This document shows, one piece after another, positions 34,111 through 45,117 of a stretch of 64,000 nt of DNA. The DNA lies in NCBI GenBank assembly GCA_037157565.1, contig JAZHRO010000019.1, forward strand, positions 63,362,501 to 63,426,500. Reading direction: 5' to 3'. The position numbers were made by a program, and so were the translations under genes. This DNA is from Thalassia testudinum. Its lineage: Eukaryota; Streptophyta; Magnoliopsida; Alismatales; Hydrocharitaceae. Under the pieces are notes generated by a model. The model did not search any database, was not told the origin of the DNA, and saw only the letters and a list, made by a program, of their open reading frames with translations. How positions within the stretch are numbered: position 1 is the stretch's first letter; every line of letters begins with the position of its first letter.

Positions 34111-34229
34111 TATGCTGTCGATTACTTGCCGTGGGTTTTCCAAACTGACGGCAAATGTATTTGCTCCATCGCTTATTCAAATAAGTGACGACAAAGGTCT
34201 GTAGTCGACTGAAGAAAAGGGGATGGGTG
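34111..34229. repeat. Left subterminal repeat region of CACTA element, outer part
   Basis: Contains CTGTCGATTACTTGCCGT, ACTGACGGCAAATG, ATCGCTTATTCAAATAAGTG, which are degenerate copies in both directions of the motif at the right end. Such repeats bind the regulatory transposase in En/Spm. Interrupted by the solo LTR at 34235. Confidence 0.7.
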
Positions 34230-34234
34230 CACGG
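34230..34234. repeat. Target-site duplication of solo LTR 34235-35918 (left copy)
   Basis: CACGG, repeated at 35919-35923. Confidence 0.85.
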
Positions 34235-35918
34235 TGATGAGTTTATTTTAATGGACTAATATTACGCCTAAGTAACTTTAATTGTATCTTTTAGGTTTGC
34301 TAATAACTACATTAAGTTATAGAATATTTGCATGCATCATGATTTAGGTTTACATCTATTCTATAACTTAATATGTAATGGTGTTCTTTTTATGTGCAGG
34401 AAAAATATTTGGCAAAAGAATAAGGAGGGGAGGGTAAATTACCCTTTTAAACAACTGGCGGCTGGTTTTTTCCCCATCCTCCGGGCACCCTCAACAGCCG
34501 CCGGACAGAAATAGTTAAGGGATTTGAAAATCCCTTAACTCAAGCACGCGCAAATGAGGAGTTAAAGAGGAGGCGGAGAAAGGAGAGGGGGAGATCCATC
34601 TTCCCCCTTACGGGGAACAACTCCAGCGTGCACTGTGGATCTGCATCTTCCCCCCCTGCGGGGAATTGCTTCACCGCATGCACTGTGCCTATGCCCGCTC
34701 CTTCTCCACCTTGCGCGCCCGCAGGTGCGTGCCCATCTCCAGCACCAAGTGCAGCACTGCAGACCTTCCAGCGCTTCACTCGCCTTCACCCCCGCAGCAC
34801 CAAGCGCCTTCACCCGCAGGACCTGTTCAGGCGCAGCACCAAGCGCCTGCACTCGCCTTCAAGCCCAGATCTTCCAGCGCCTAGCGCTCCCCGCAGGCAC
34901 TGCATGCCTCAGCCTCCAGTGCCCGCCTCCGCTCACCCGTGCCCCTACAGGCACCCACAGGCACTGCACCGCACTGCCCTCACCACCTTGCGCACCTGCA
35001 CAGCGCCTCTCCGCAGCCTGCAAGCACCACCCTCGCCTCACCCGCGCCCCTACAGGTGCCCGCAGGCGCTGCACCGCACCGCACTCACCCCTGCAGGCGC
35101 TGCTCCGCACCGCCACCTGCGCCCGCAGGCACGCCCGCCTTCATCCTCCAGTCGCACCCGCAGGCGCTGCATGCGTTCACCACTGCCGCGCCCTCCTTCC
35201 TGCAGCGCGCCCTCCTCTCCGCAGTGCATCCACCTTGCCGCAGCGCCTCCACAGCAGAGACAGCAGCGCCTTCTCCAACGTTCTTCTCCTCCGCCTGCAG
35301 GCCACCTCCGGCCATCTCCGTCGACGCCGCAACCTCCATCGGATCAGCCTCGTCCTCGCCAACCTCCCTTGCTTGTGAAAGCCCTGCCGGTGCTCTCTCT
35401 CTTGCGAGGAGGAGAGAGAGCAAATGCTCTGTTTTCTCTGAGATTAAAAATTACATTCACTGCCATTGCCACCAGAAATTAATTTTGATTTATTATTATT
35501 TTATTATGGTAAAATTGTGCATGCACACTCATATTTTCTGATAATTGCACGTTATTGATATTCACCTATTTCAAGATTGGTTTTCGGCATAACCTGTGCG
35601 CTAATTTTCTCTAGTATATGTCAAGTGAAAATTACATAAAATTATCATATATTTATTGAAGATTTCAGTAAGGGAAAACTGCACATATACCCTTATCTTT
35701 TTAAGTTATTGTAAATCTACTTTCCATCGCATTTTATGTCAGATTTGAATAGGGATTTCGCACTTTACCGAAAGAATATAAAATAATCGAGAGTTTATTG
35801 CATAATTGCCTCCCTGTGGACACGACCCGCTCTTCTGTGAGTGGCTATTTTTATTGTTGATTAGTTGATTTTTCCACCACTTAAATACTACAACGCAAAG
35901 CGAAAAATAGGCTCGTCA
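34235..35918 (+). mobile_element. Solo LTR, TGATGAG type, plus orientation
   Basis: 1684 bases from TGATGAGTTTATTTT to GGCTCGTCA, flanked by CACGG. Near its end it carries CCTCCCTGTGGACACGACCC (35810 on), the counterpart of CCTCCCTGAGTTCGACCC at 512. It therefore belongs to the Athila/Tat-like LTR superfamily of this window. The middle (34620-35400) is C-rich with repeated GCAGGCGCTGC-like units; the long frames there (up to 284 codons) are by-products of base composition. No primer site or internal region, so it is a solo LTR left by LTR-LTR recombination. Confidence 0.85.
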
Positions 35919-35923
35919 CACGG

Positions 35924-36345
35924 TGGTCATAGATATTTACCGTCGGTTATTCAAGCGATGATAAATATATTTTCACCTTCTCTTATTGTAATAATCGACG
36001 GGTAAAATTTACGCCTAAAATTTTGGAGGGATTAATAATGTTTACCGTCAATTAGTGGAAGAAATGACGGCAAAAAGTAGGTTAAATTTAGCGGCCAAAA
36101 TTTGGGTGTGTTGGCGAAGTTGTTGAAGTAATCCTTTGCCGTCGATTATCTTAATAAGAGATGGTGAAAAGACAGTTAAAATTTGTACTTAAAATTTGCG
36201 CGGGATTAGTCATCTATATTGTTGGTTAGTGGAAGAACTGACAATGAAAGGTAGATTATATTTAGCGGCCAAAGTTTTAGGCATGTATGAGGATGAACTG
36301 AAATGATCCTTTGGCGTTGGTTTCTCATAGAACCGATGGCATAGA
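35924..36345. repeat. Left subterminal repeat region of CACTA element, inner part
   Basis: Further copies of the motif: TTTACCGTCGGTTATTCAAG, GCCGTCGATTATCTTAATAA, and GCGGCCAAA-containing spacers repeated near 36091 and 36264. Confidence 0.65.
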
Positions 36346-36399
36346 TTGCATCTTCTATCATGCGCATGCTGACCTCCCAATCACTGTTCATCTTCTTCC

Positions 36400-37360
36400 G
36401 AAAAACCTAACCACAACGCACGCCAACCCCTCCTTCCACAATGCACGCCGACCCCTCCTCCTCTTCCTCATTAGGTAACCTCCTTGACACCCTCCTCCTG
36501 CTCCTCCTCCTATGGTCTGCTCGGCGTCCTCCATGCCATCCTCGGCGACCCCCTTCCCCTCCACGACTCCCTCCTTTGCCTTCTCTGACGAGGTAATCCT
36601 CCTCCTCCTCATCCCCCTCCTACCACCCTTCTCTTCCTCCCTGACCCCTCCTACTAGCCTCCTCCTTCACCCCAACCCCCTCCTGCCGGCCTCCTCTTCC
36701 ACCCTGCCCCCTCCTACCACCCCTCCTCCTCCTCCTCTTCCTCCCTGACCCCTTCTGTCGGCCTCATCCTCCACCCTAACCCCCTCCTACCGGCCTCCTC
36801 CTCTACCTTGCCCCCTCTTGCTACCCCCTCCTACCACCCCTCCTCCTCCTCCCCCTCCTTCCATCCTCCTCCTCCTCCTCCCTGACCCCTCCTGTCGCCC
36901 TTCTCCTCCTTCCCAACCTCCTCCTACTGCCCCCCTCCTCCTCCCCGACTCCTCCTCCCTAACCCCCCCTCCTCCTCCTCTTCCTCCCTGACCCCTCCTA
37001 CCGGCCTCCTCCTCCACCCCCACCCCCACCCCCTCCTGCCGGTCTCCTCCTCTACCCTACCCTCCTCCTACCATCCCCTCCTGTTGCCCCTCCTCCTCCT
37101 TCCCTTCCTGCCATCCTCCTCCTCCTCCCTGACCCCTCCTATCGCCCTCCTCCTCCTTCTCGACCTCCTCCTGCCACCCCCCTCCTCCTCCTTGACTCCT
37201 CCTCCTCTCCTCCTTGCTACTCTCCTCATCTTGTAGGGAACACCCCTGCCCTCCCTCCTCCTCCACTTGCCATCCCCCTCCTCCTCCTCCTCCTACTACC
37301 GCACCTTCCCCCATCCTCCTCTCCTCCTTACAACCACCCTCCTCTTCATCCCCTTCTCAT
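36400..37360. repeat. Polypyrimidine (CTC/TCC) low-complexity tract of about 0.95 kb
   Basis: The plus strand is almost purely C and T, built of CCTCCT units with interspersed ACCCC; the minus strand is GGA/GGGG-rich. Frames here in both directions (36512-36748, 36787-37029, 37057-37314) are repeats of Gly/Arg/Glu or Pro/Ser/Leu and are not genes. It lies in the 5' non-coding part of the CACTA element. Confidence 0.85.
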
Positions 37361-37550
37361 CTTACTTTCCTTTTATCATATTATTATGTTAAGTTATTAA
37401 TAACATAATGATTTATTATTTAATTTATTGTGCGTTATTGAATTTATAGATTGTTGGTGACGGTCACACTCAGAGGCTGTAGTACATCAAAGGTATAATT
37501 TTATTTCTTTAAATTTACTTTTGTGATATTTTATGACTATATTAGATGTA

Positions 37551-37693
37551 GGGTGTGCCCACATAATGTCATTTGTTTGAATGTATGGTGGGGTGTGCCC
37601 ACATAATGTCATTTGTTTGAATGTATGGTAGGGTGTGCCCACTTTTATGCACTTTACGTTTTTGTGTGATGCATTGTTATTGTGGGGTGTGCC
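37551..37693. repeat. 40-base tandem repeat
   Basis: GGGTGTGCCCACATAATGTC starts a 40-base unit at 37551 and 37591; a third copy at 37631 diverges after about 13 bases, and the core GGGTGTGCCCAC recurs at 37684. Confidence 0.85.
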
Positions 37694-40008
37694 CACTTTT
37701 ATTATGTTTGTTATTTTGATATGCAGGCTTATGAAAAAACTTAAAATTTAAGGGGAAACTCTGTCAAAATTTTTAAAATTCTTTAATGTTAAATGTATTG
37801 GTTGGTTGGGGATTTAGGGTTAGGTTGGGCTTTGGTTAGGTTGTGTTAAGATTTGGTTAGGTTATGTGCACAACCTCCGATTTCCACTATGCCGTGCTCC
37901 CCTTGCACTACCATCCTTGTTGTCGTGAAGGGGATCTCTTTCGCCATTGCCATCTCACGAGTTGTTGTTTAGGTGGACGGTGGGGCGAAAGTCATCGAGG
38001 CGGATGTCATCATTGTGTGGGGAGGGAAAGGGAAGGGGGGAAAGGGAGGGAGAGGAATTGGAGCTCGGTGGAGATGTCGAAGGAGAAGGAGGGCAAGTTA
38101 GAGAGGGAGTGACGTCAATGAGGGAGTGAATGACAACGAGGGAAATGTTAGTTGAATGATGTCAAGGATCTTATGTCGAGGAGGGATGCCTATGAGAGCC
38201 TCCTCTCCAGTTGCTTCCTTTCTCTGTTGCAAGTCGTTATACTTTATCAGCTACGTCTCAAGTGTCGCAATCTACCAGCCAAAGCCCTTTTGGTGGGGGG
38301 GTGGGGTGGGGTGGAGGAGTGGTCACCCTCAAGCTTGTACAGGAGAGCAGTAGAGTCGATGGTGGAGAAAGGACATGCTCGAGGAGGCAGATGATGACGG
38401 TGATGTGGATGGCGAGGAGGCAGCTGGGTTGGAGGAGGGGTGGTGTTGGTAGGAGGAGTCACTACTGCTGGGGGCGTGGGGGAGTGGCCGGAGGGTGGAA
38501 GTGTCGTTGCTAGGGCTTTAGTGAGGGGGTGGGTGGGAGGGGTGGAGGAGGGAGGTTTGAGGGGGGATGGGGTTGTGGGGGTGAAGGGGCGGTGGTGGAA
38601 GTTGCCCTCGTAGCTATCAGTCCAGGTGGTGCTTTCTTCCATTTTTCTTGTTTAGGTCCTTAAAGCTCGATTCCATAAGCTATGATTTTTCAAATTTGAA
38701 GTAAATGGACACCTACAAGCATTTGAGATGTTAATCTACAAAAAACTAAGCCCAGAAAATCCATTTCATGTGTATGATTAATTACAACTAGTTGCAATCT
38801 CCAATCAAATTAATTCAAAGTCCATTTATAAACTCCATCTGAGCTTTTGAACCATTTTTGAACCTTAATCAACACCTTAACCCTTTAAATGAATGCTTGA
38901 AATCCATAAATCACCTCAGACCTGGGTGATGAAAGTATTCATTCTAGATCTGATTCAAAGTAGTAAATCTTCATTCTAACTTGTCGCAAATAATCTGTGA
39001 TATATCTAGAATTCAATTCAACTTATATTAGGAATCTTTAGATCGTAGAAACCCTAATTGATCCCCCTCCTTATGCTACAGACAACGTGAAGGAGGAAAA
39101 TCACATCAAGTATTAAAATAAACTCAAAACCAATCATAGACCTTCATTCAAATCTCTCAAGCATTACTCAAACTCTGATAGACAAATTAAAACAACTTTT
39201 AATTGCTCAAGTTGTTGCCTAGCTAGGCATTTGATCTCATGTTCACATAATTTATTATTCTAAAGCTACGTCATCCACTTTGTAGTTCTATTTGATTTAT
39301 TGTACATTTCTTTTTAGCATTTAATAAAAATAATTTATTTCTTATCAGATGATTGCTTATGTTTATGTTAATTTCTTTGCAATTATGAGTATTATTTTAG
39401 ATATACACACTTGCTAAAGAAGATATATGCATACGAGGCCAAACATTAGGTATTCTAACCCCTAGGGTAAAAGTCCTCCGAGTCAAATTGTGTCCAAATT
39501 ACATGCCTGTCGAGACTTATGATCATGTTATACGGACAATGAAGGAAGTGTATGTATACCTCACTTACATGCATGATGTGTTGTCTTTGTAACATGCCAA
39601 AAGACTCGATTGACTTTAGTTCAGTGAAGTACTGAACTAAAGAAGGTCCTTAAAGATTTAATGATAACTTAGTTTTTCCTGTTACATGTAACCTTGTGTA
39701 GTGAAATTTTGGTTGCTTATTTCTACTCTTCTCTAGTGTACCAACTAATCTTATCTAGTTTCCTGCGGTGCCCTTAATTGGGTGTTAAAGGAAATCTAGC
39801 TAAGGTTAGTATTGGCGGGTATACTGGAGAAGTGCGGGAAGATGCTGTCGAAATTTCACCGCACTAAGGTTATATGTAACGAGCAAAACTAAGTTGTCAT
39901 CAAATCTTTGAGGATAGGCTACAAAGTGAAAATCTTAATTAACATACATATCATTCGGTCATTTCCCTTCCTAATAAGTGATTTGCTTACATTAAATTTT
40001 AGGTTATA
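37694..40008. other. Non-coding 5' part of CACTA element with G-rich block
   Basis: 38285-38600 is G-rich on the plus strand (GGGGGGGTGGGGTGGGGTGG and similar), with frames on both strands that reflect composition only. 38640-40008 is AT-rich without recognised content; promoter and first exon of the transposase may lie here but cannot be placed. Confidence 0.5.
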
Positions 40009-43000
40009 ATGGATAAATTTTGAATTAGATTGCATGGTTCAAATTATACCAGATATAAAGATGGAGTAATTTCATTCCTGGATTGGGCCTTTCATGATGA
40101 TAGGAAGATATTTAGGCGAGGAGGTCAACTTGATAATATCTTTAGCCCATGCAGAAGATGTTTAAATAGTTCCTTACATGATCGTAATACTGTGCTCGAG
40201 CACTGCATTTGTAATGGGTGGTGGAAGCATTACATTACTTGAGTAGCTCATGGAGAGGAGTTGACTGAGAAAGTCATAAACAATGAGAACACTGTTGACC
40301 AAGAGATTGACGAGGAAATTGCTGATAACGGAGGTGAAGAAATAAAAGAAATGTTGAACGAGATGAGAGTAGGAGAGGACATAAATACAGACGAGGAAGA
40401 TCCATTCAGTTGTGATCCGTTCTATGATGCTGTTAAGGCAGTTGAGGATCTTATTGCTCCCAGTGTTACGAAAATGTCAAAGTTGTCATTTTTGTTGAAA
40501 ATGTTTCAACTGAAGGTTATGAATAGAGCTAGTGCTAAATTCATCTTAGAAATACTTTAGTTTATTGCTAAGCTGTTGAATAACCTTAATGGTTTTCCGG
40601 CTTCATGATATGAGGCAAGGAAACAGATTTGTAAGCTTGGTTTGGATTGTTAGAAAATTGATATATGTCCGAATGACTACATTCTTTTCAGAAATGAATT
40701 CGCAAATTTGAGTAATTGTCCTGAATGTGGACATGAGAGATACAAGGAAGGTAAAAATGAAAGTAAGAGGAAACGACCTCAAAAAGTTCTTCGTTACTTT
40801 CCACTGGCACCTAGCCTTCAACACCTTTTTATATAAACTAAAACTATACGGTGGATGACATGGCACCGGGATTGTAAATTTCAAGATGGATGAATACATC
40901 ATCCTACTGATTCAGAGGAGTGGAAGAGATTTGATAAAAGAAATAATTTATTTGCTTTAGAAGCAAGGGACATGCGGTTGGGTCATGCAAGTGATGGATT
41001 CAATCCATTTAAGAGTATGTGCCCGTCATACTCTATATGTCCAGTGGTAATGGTCACTTATAACTTACCTCCCTGATTGTGTATGAGATCGTCATTCATG
41101 ATGCTGACCCTATTAATCCTCGATCCAAAATAACGAGAAAATGCAATAGATGTTTATCTCCAGCCATTAATCGATGAACTAAAACAGTTGTGGTACACCG
41201 GCATGAAGATGTATGATACAAAAAGGAAAGAATTTTACAATATGCATGCAGCATTATTGTGGACCATAAACAACTTCCCGACATACGTAAATTTGTCAGG
41301 TTGGAGCACTAAAGGAAAGCTTGCTTGCCCAGTCTATATGGAAGACACTCATCACCTATGATTACCGGAACATAAGAAATTCTGTTACTTAGGACATCGC
41401 AGATTTCTACCTATTGAACATAGATGGCGAACCTCCTAGTTCAAGAGTAAATTTGATGGTAGGACATGTCGGTATTCAAAGAAAAATCCAAATAATAAAC
41501 TTAATATAGATTCTATCAGGTTTCCAGGTTAGGTTATAATGGAGAGATTACAAGAAATGGGTGAGATATGGTTGGGTTGACCATTTAAACAAGACCAGAT
41601 GGCCTCAAGGAATTCTGGATTTTGAAAGAAAAACATTTTCTTATAGAGTTGCCATACTGGAAAGATCTTACAATATGTCATAATTTAGATGTTATGCACA
41701 TCGAAAAGAATGTGATGGATAACATTTTAGACGTATTAAATCTAACGGATAATCCAAAGGATACAGTGAAAATAAGGAAAGACATGGAGAGTTCAGGGAT
41801 ACGTCCGGAGTTGAATATTCATGGGGATGATGGCTACTTCCCACCTGCTATTTATAGCTTGAATCAAGACCAGAATAATAAATTGTTCTCCTTCTTAAAG
41901 GAAATTTGAGTGCCAGATGGATTTTCATCGCAGCTTTCTCGTTGTGTGAATGAAGCGTAGAAAAAGATATCTAGCTTGAAAAGTCATGACTCTCACATTT
42001 ATATGCAAGTATTATTTCCTCTAGCGATTTGGGGGATACTGCCAGAGTCAGTTGTTGATTCATTCACAGAGATGAGTAGGTTTTTCAAAGCTGTTTGTTC
42101 GAAGACGCTACAAAATGATATGCTGGATCACTAGGATAAACAAATAGTCATTACTCTCTGTAAGATGGATCAGATTCTTCCCCTACCCTTCTTCGATGTA
42201 ATGGTTCATCTCACCCAGCATCTTGCAAATGAAGCTAGAATTGGTGTACCTGTGTAATTCAGATGGATGTATTCTGTGGAGCGATTTTCGAAAAAGCTTA
42301 AAGATTATGTTTTGAACAAGGAAAAGCTGGAAGGATCCATTGTAGAAGGATATCTCATGGAGGAATGTATAAATTTTAATGCCATGTACATGAATGAAAA
42401 AGATAACTGCTTTAATAAACTTTAAAAGAATTATGAGGGGGAATACAATGACAGTGATGAAGAATGTTTGTAGATTTTTGATATCAGAGGAAAGTCAATT
42501 TTCATACAGAGTACAAGGCAATTTCAGAAAATGACAGACATTGCGCACATTTATATATTTTAAAACAAATTCCTAAAATTGATCGATTTTACGAGGAATT
42601 CGAACGATTACTTCTTTCAAGGACAACTGAATTTCACTTCTTAGATTGGTTTAAAGACCGAGTTAATCAATTAAAAGAGGATAAGGACTCACGATGGGTA
42701 CCAGATTTTGATGTAATTATTGATTCACCATTACATTATGCACATTACCACTCTAGGTATATAATAAATGGGCTCAGATTTAGAATAAAAGAAGTTGATG
42801 ATAGAAAGGTTACACAACAAGCCAGAGTTATTGTTGATTCGGATATTTCCACCAGTCCAGATAGATATTATGGTGAAATCAGAGAAATTGTGGAGATCAG
42901 CTTTAAATTTGATCGTAGAGTTGTCCTATTTAAATGTCATTGGTTTGATGTTTTTAAAGAGGGCATCGGTTTCAAAATTAACAAGAAACACAATTTATTA

Positions 43001-43213
43001 AGTTTAAATCGTAATTGTCAAATTATTCAGTCTAATGAACCATTCACATTAACATGTCAAGTGGCACAAGTTTTCTATGTCCTTGATAATTGCCAAAGGG
43101 GATGGCTTATACCCATAAGAACAGTACTGCGCAACCATTTTAATGCACAGACTGAAGCATACCAAGAATTAACAGAAGAAGGTTATTTATTTTCAACTGA
43201 TGTTGACATCTAA
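40009..43213 (+). pseudogene. TNP2-type transposase of CACTA element
   Basis: Starts MDKF then a stop where family members have Trp (TGG to TGA), then IRLHGSNYTRYKDGV and FLDWAFHD; CRRCLN follows. Read through stops, blocks typical of TNP2/Transposase_21 appear in order: CPNDYILFRNEF, NCPECGHERYK, HPTDSEEWKRFD, MRLGHASDGFNPF, NLSGWSTKGKLACPV, YLGHRRFLP, ELPYWKDLTICHNLDVMHIE, NVMDNILDVLNL (41622-41909), DUF4218-like LPLPFFDVMVHLTQHLANEA near 42180 and DUF4216-like FKFDRRVVLFKCHWFDVF (42890-43213). It would cut and paste the element. More than ten stops; several are TGG-to-TGA or CAG-to-TAG type. Confidence 0.88.
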
Positions 43214-43428
43214 GGTTAGTAACAATTTCTTTGCTTTGTTTCATTTCTATTTAAATGAAATTCATATTAAAATTAAAATTTATAGGGGCATATATGTCAT
43301 TACAAAGGGGGTTTGGAGTAAAAATTCTTTGACAATATCTTTTTATGTTTAGAAATTTTTTTTCATTAATGATTTATATATTAATGATTTTTAATTATAT
43401 TAATTATTGTATTTTTTACTTGTTACAG
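43214..43428. other. Spacer between the two CACTA genes
   Basis: AT-rich, ends in a pyrimidine-rich acceptor TTACTTGTTACAG before 43429, so the second gene probably has an upstream non-coding exon here or is spliced from the same transcript. Confidence 0.5.
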
Positions 43429-45117
43429 ATGAAGTTGTTTAAGAAAAAACCCAAAAAAAAGGGTCCTACTGAGACACAACCCTCTACATAGCCTGATTCA
43501 TCTCCTCAGGCTTAGGCACCCCTTCGACAGCAGGTTCAGCCACCCTCCAGTCATGTTTCGTATGACCCGGGGAGATGGAACATTTACTACATACTGGGGG
43601 GAAAGGAAAGAGGAAGGAGATTACTCAGACATTGCCAGATCGAGTAGAGGATGATCCAGATTATGGAGGATCAGATGAGGAGAAGGGGGAAGACGAGGGG
43701 GAGGAGGTGGGAGAGGAGGGAGAGGAGGAGGGCGAGGAGGCGGAGGATGAGATGGTTGTAGTATCCTCGAGGGTGTGAGAATAACAATTAGGCTTAGAAC
43801 CACAGGGGAGGCAGAGAATTACCTAGGCTTTATCAGTCGAGTGGGCACAATTGTTAAGTCCATTATGCTTATTTGCTACTTTTATTGGAGGAAGGTGCCC
43901 GCAGAGCTGAAGAGACAGTTCCTCCGTAAATTGGAGGTAATTTCATTTATAAAAGTTATTCCTTTTATAACTTTATCTTAAAATTATTATAAAGTAAGAT
44001 CGACATATTTTTTTAAAATTAATGTAAACAAATTATGATTGGGGTGATGACCCTAATGCCTCCCGATATATCTTTAAGCACGCCGCCAAAATCGATAGGG
44101 ATTGGAGGACGAAGACCAAGAGAAATGTAAGAATTTTTAAACATTTACATTTTTATTATATACATAATTTCTTATATTATTTTTAACAATTTATATTTGG
44201 TATTTAGTTTTTCTTGAATAAGAGTTCACCCGAGGAGGCAATGGGTGATGCTCCTCCTGATGTCATGCCTGACGATTGGAAGAAGGCATGCGAGGATTGG
44301 CTGAATCCAAAGACGAAGGTTAGCAAATGATTAGAAATTATTCAATTAATTCATATATCTTAAATTCTTAAAAAATATTATTAGGTATATGTACAGGAGC
44401 AAGTAAGAAAAAATAAGGCCATTAGGGCAAAGCTCCACCAAAGACCCATTGTTTGGGTCGAAGGAGTATTGAGACGGTCAGGAGTCGTTATGTAAGTGTT
44501 GGAACTACTTTTTAGTTGAATACTACTTAATTTTTATGTTATCTTAATATAAATGTATCATTTTTATATTTTCAGTCTGCTACTCGTGATGGAATGGAAA
44601 TGAGTAGAATGGATATATACAAGGTCACCCACAGTAAGGCTGTAGCTGAGGGTGTTCGTAAGTGGATTCATGAGTCATATCAGGAGAAACATGTAAGTTT
44701 CTTAAACTCAAAATTATTTATAACTTTCTATATAAATATTATAATAATATTGTTTAATACATGTAGGAGCAAATGGTACAGTTAGTACATCCCTCCACTG
44801 ATGAGACGTCTTACAGTGTTCACCAGCCTTTGCAGCCAGAGGAAGCATGTAGGAGAGTGATGCCACTAGATCATGGTGATTTTGTTTGTAGTACGGGGAG
44901 GGCACCTAGTATGGGAGGAAAGGTGCTGTCTCATCTAGTGTCGTTGATTAGTTGCATCAAAAAATTGACACACTACAGAGACAAGAGGAAGAGAGGGAGA
45001 AGAGAGAGACATTTATGAAGAGTCAGATGGATGCCATGCAATCATAGATGAATAAGATGGATATTAAGATTGAGAAGCCTCTAATCCTTCTTTTGAAGAA
45101 CGGTCAGTCAGAGCATC
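43429..45117 (+). pseudogene. Second En/Spm transposase gene (Ptta/Transposase_24-like), multi-exon, 3' part split off
   Basis: Six exons with visible GT/AG borders: 43429-43936 (basic start MKLFKKKPKKKG, acidic run near 43675-43750, RKVPAELKRQFLRKLE), about 44030-44126 (DDPNASRYIFKHAAKIDRDW, KTKRN), 44208-44318 (FLNKSSPEEAMGD, DDWKKACEDWL), 44395-44491 (RKNKAIRAKLHQRPIVWVEG), 44576-44692 (MSRMDIYKVTHSKAV, WIHESYQEKH) and 44767 onward, ending in a Q/E/K-rich coiled coil with two CAG-to-TAG stops. Family members bind subterminal repeats and regulate transposition. The Tekay element inserted at 45117; the end of the exon continues at 57643. The acceptor of exon 2 seems lost. Confidence 0.8.
45113..45117. 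repeat. Target-site duplication of Tekay-type element (left copy)
   Basis: GCATC before TGTAACGACCC; repeated at 57638-57642. Confidence 0.92.

Noticed and set aside
34628..35541. Open frames up to 284 codons, Pro/Ala/Ser/His-rich
   Set aside because: They overlap in all three plus frames over the same C-rich repeat block inside a solo LTR with clear target duplications; composition alone explains them.
36388..37314. Gly/Arg/Glu-rich minus-strand frames
   Set aside because: Translation of the GGA/GGGG strand of a low-complexity tract.
37801..37862. Telomere-like TTTAGGG motifs (GATTTAGGGTTAGG)
   Set aside because: Only one or two imperfect units in GGTTAGG-rich sequence, no array.
38152..38642. 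Frames on both strands including a 131-codon Pro/Thr/His-rich one
   Set aside because: G-rich low-complexity block upstream of the CACTA transposase; overlapping frames on opposite strands.
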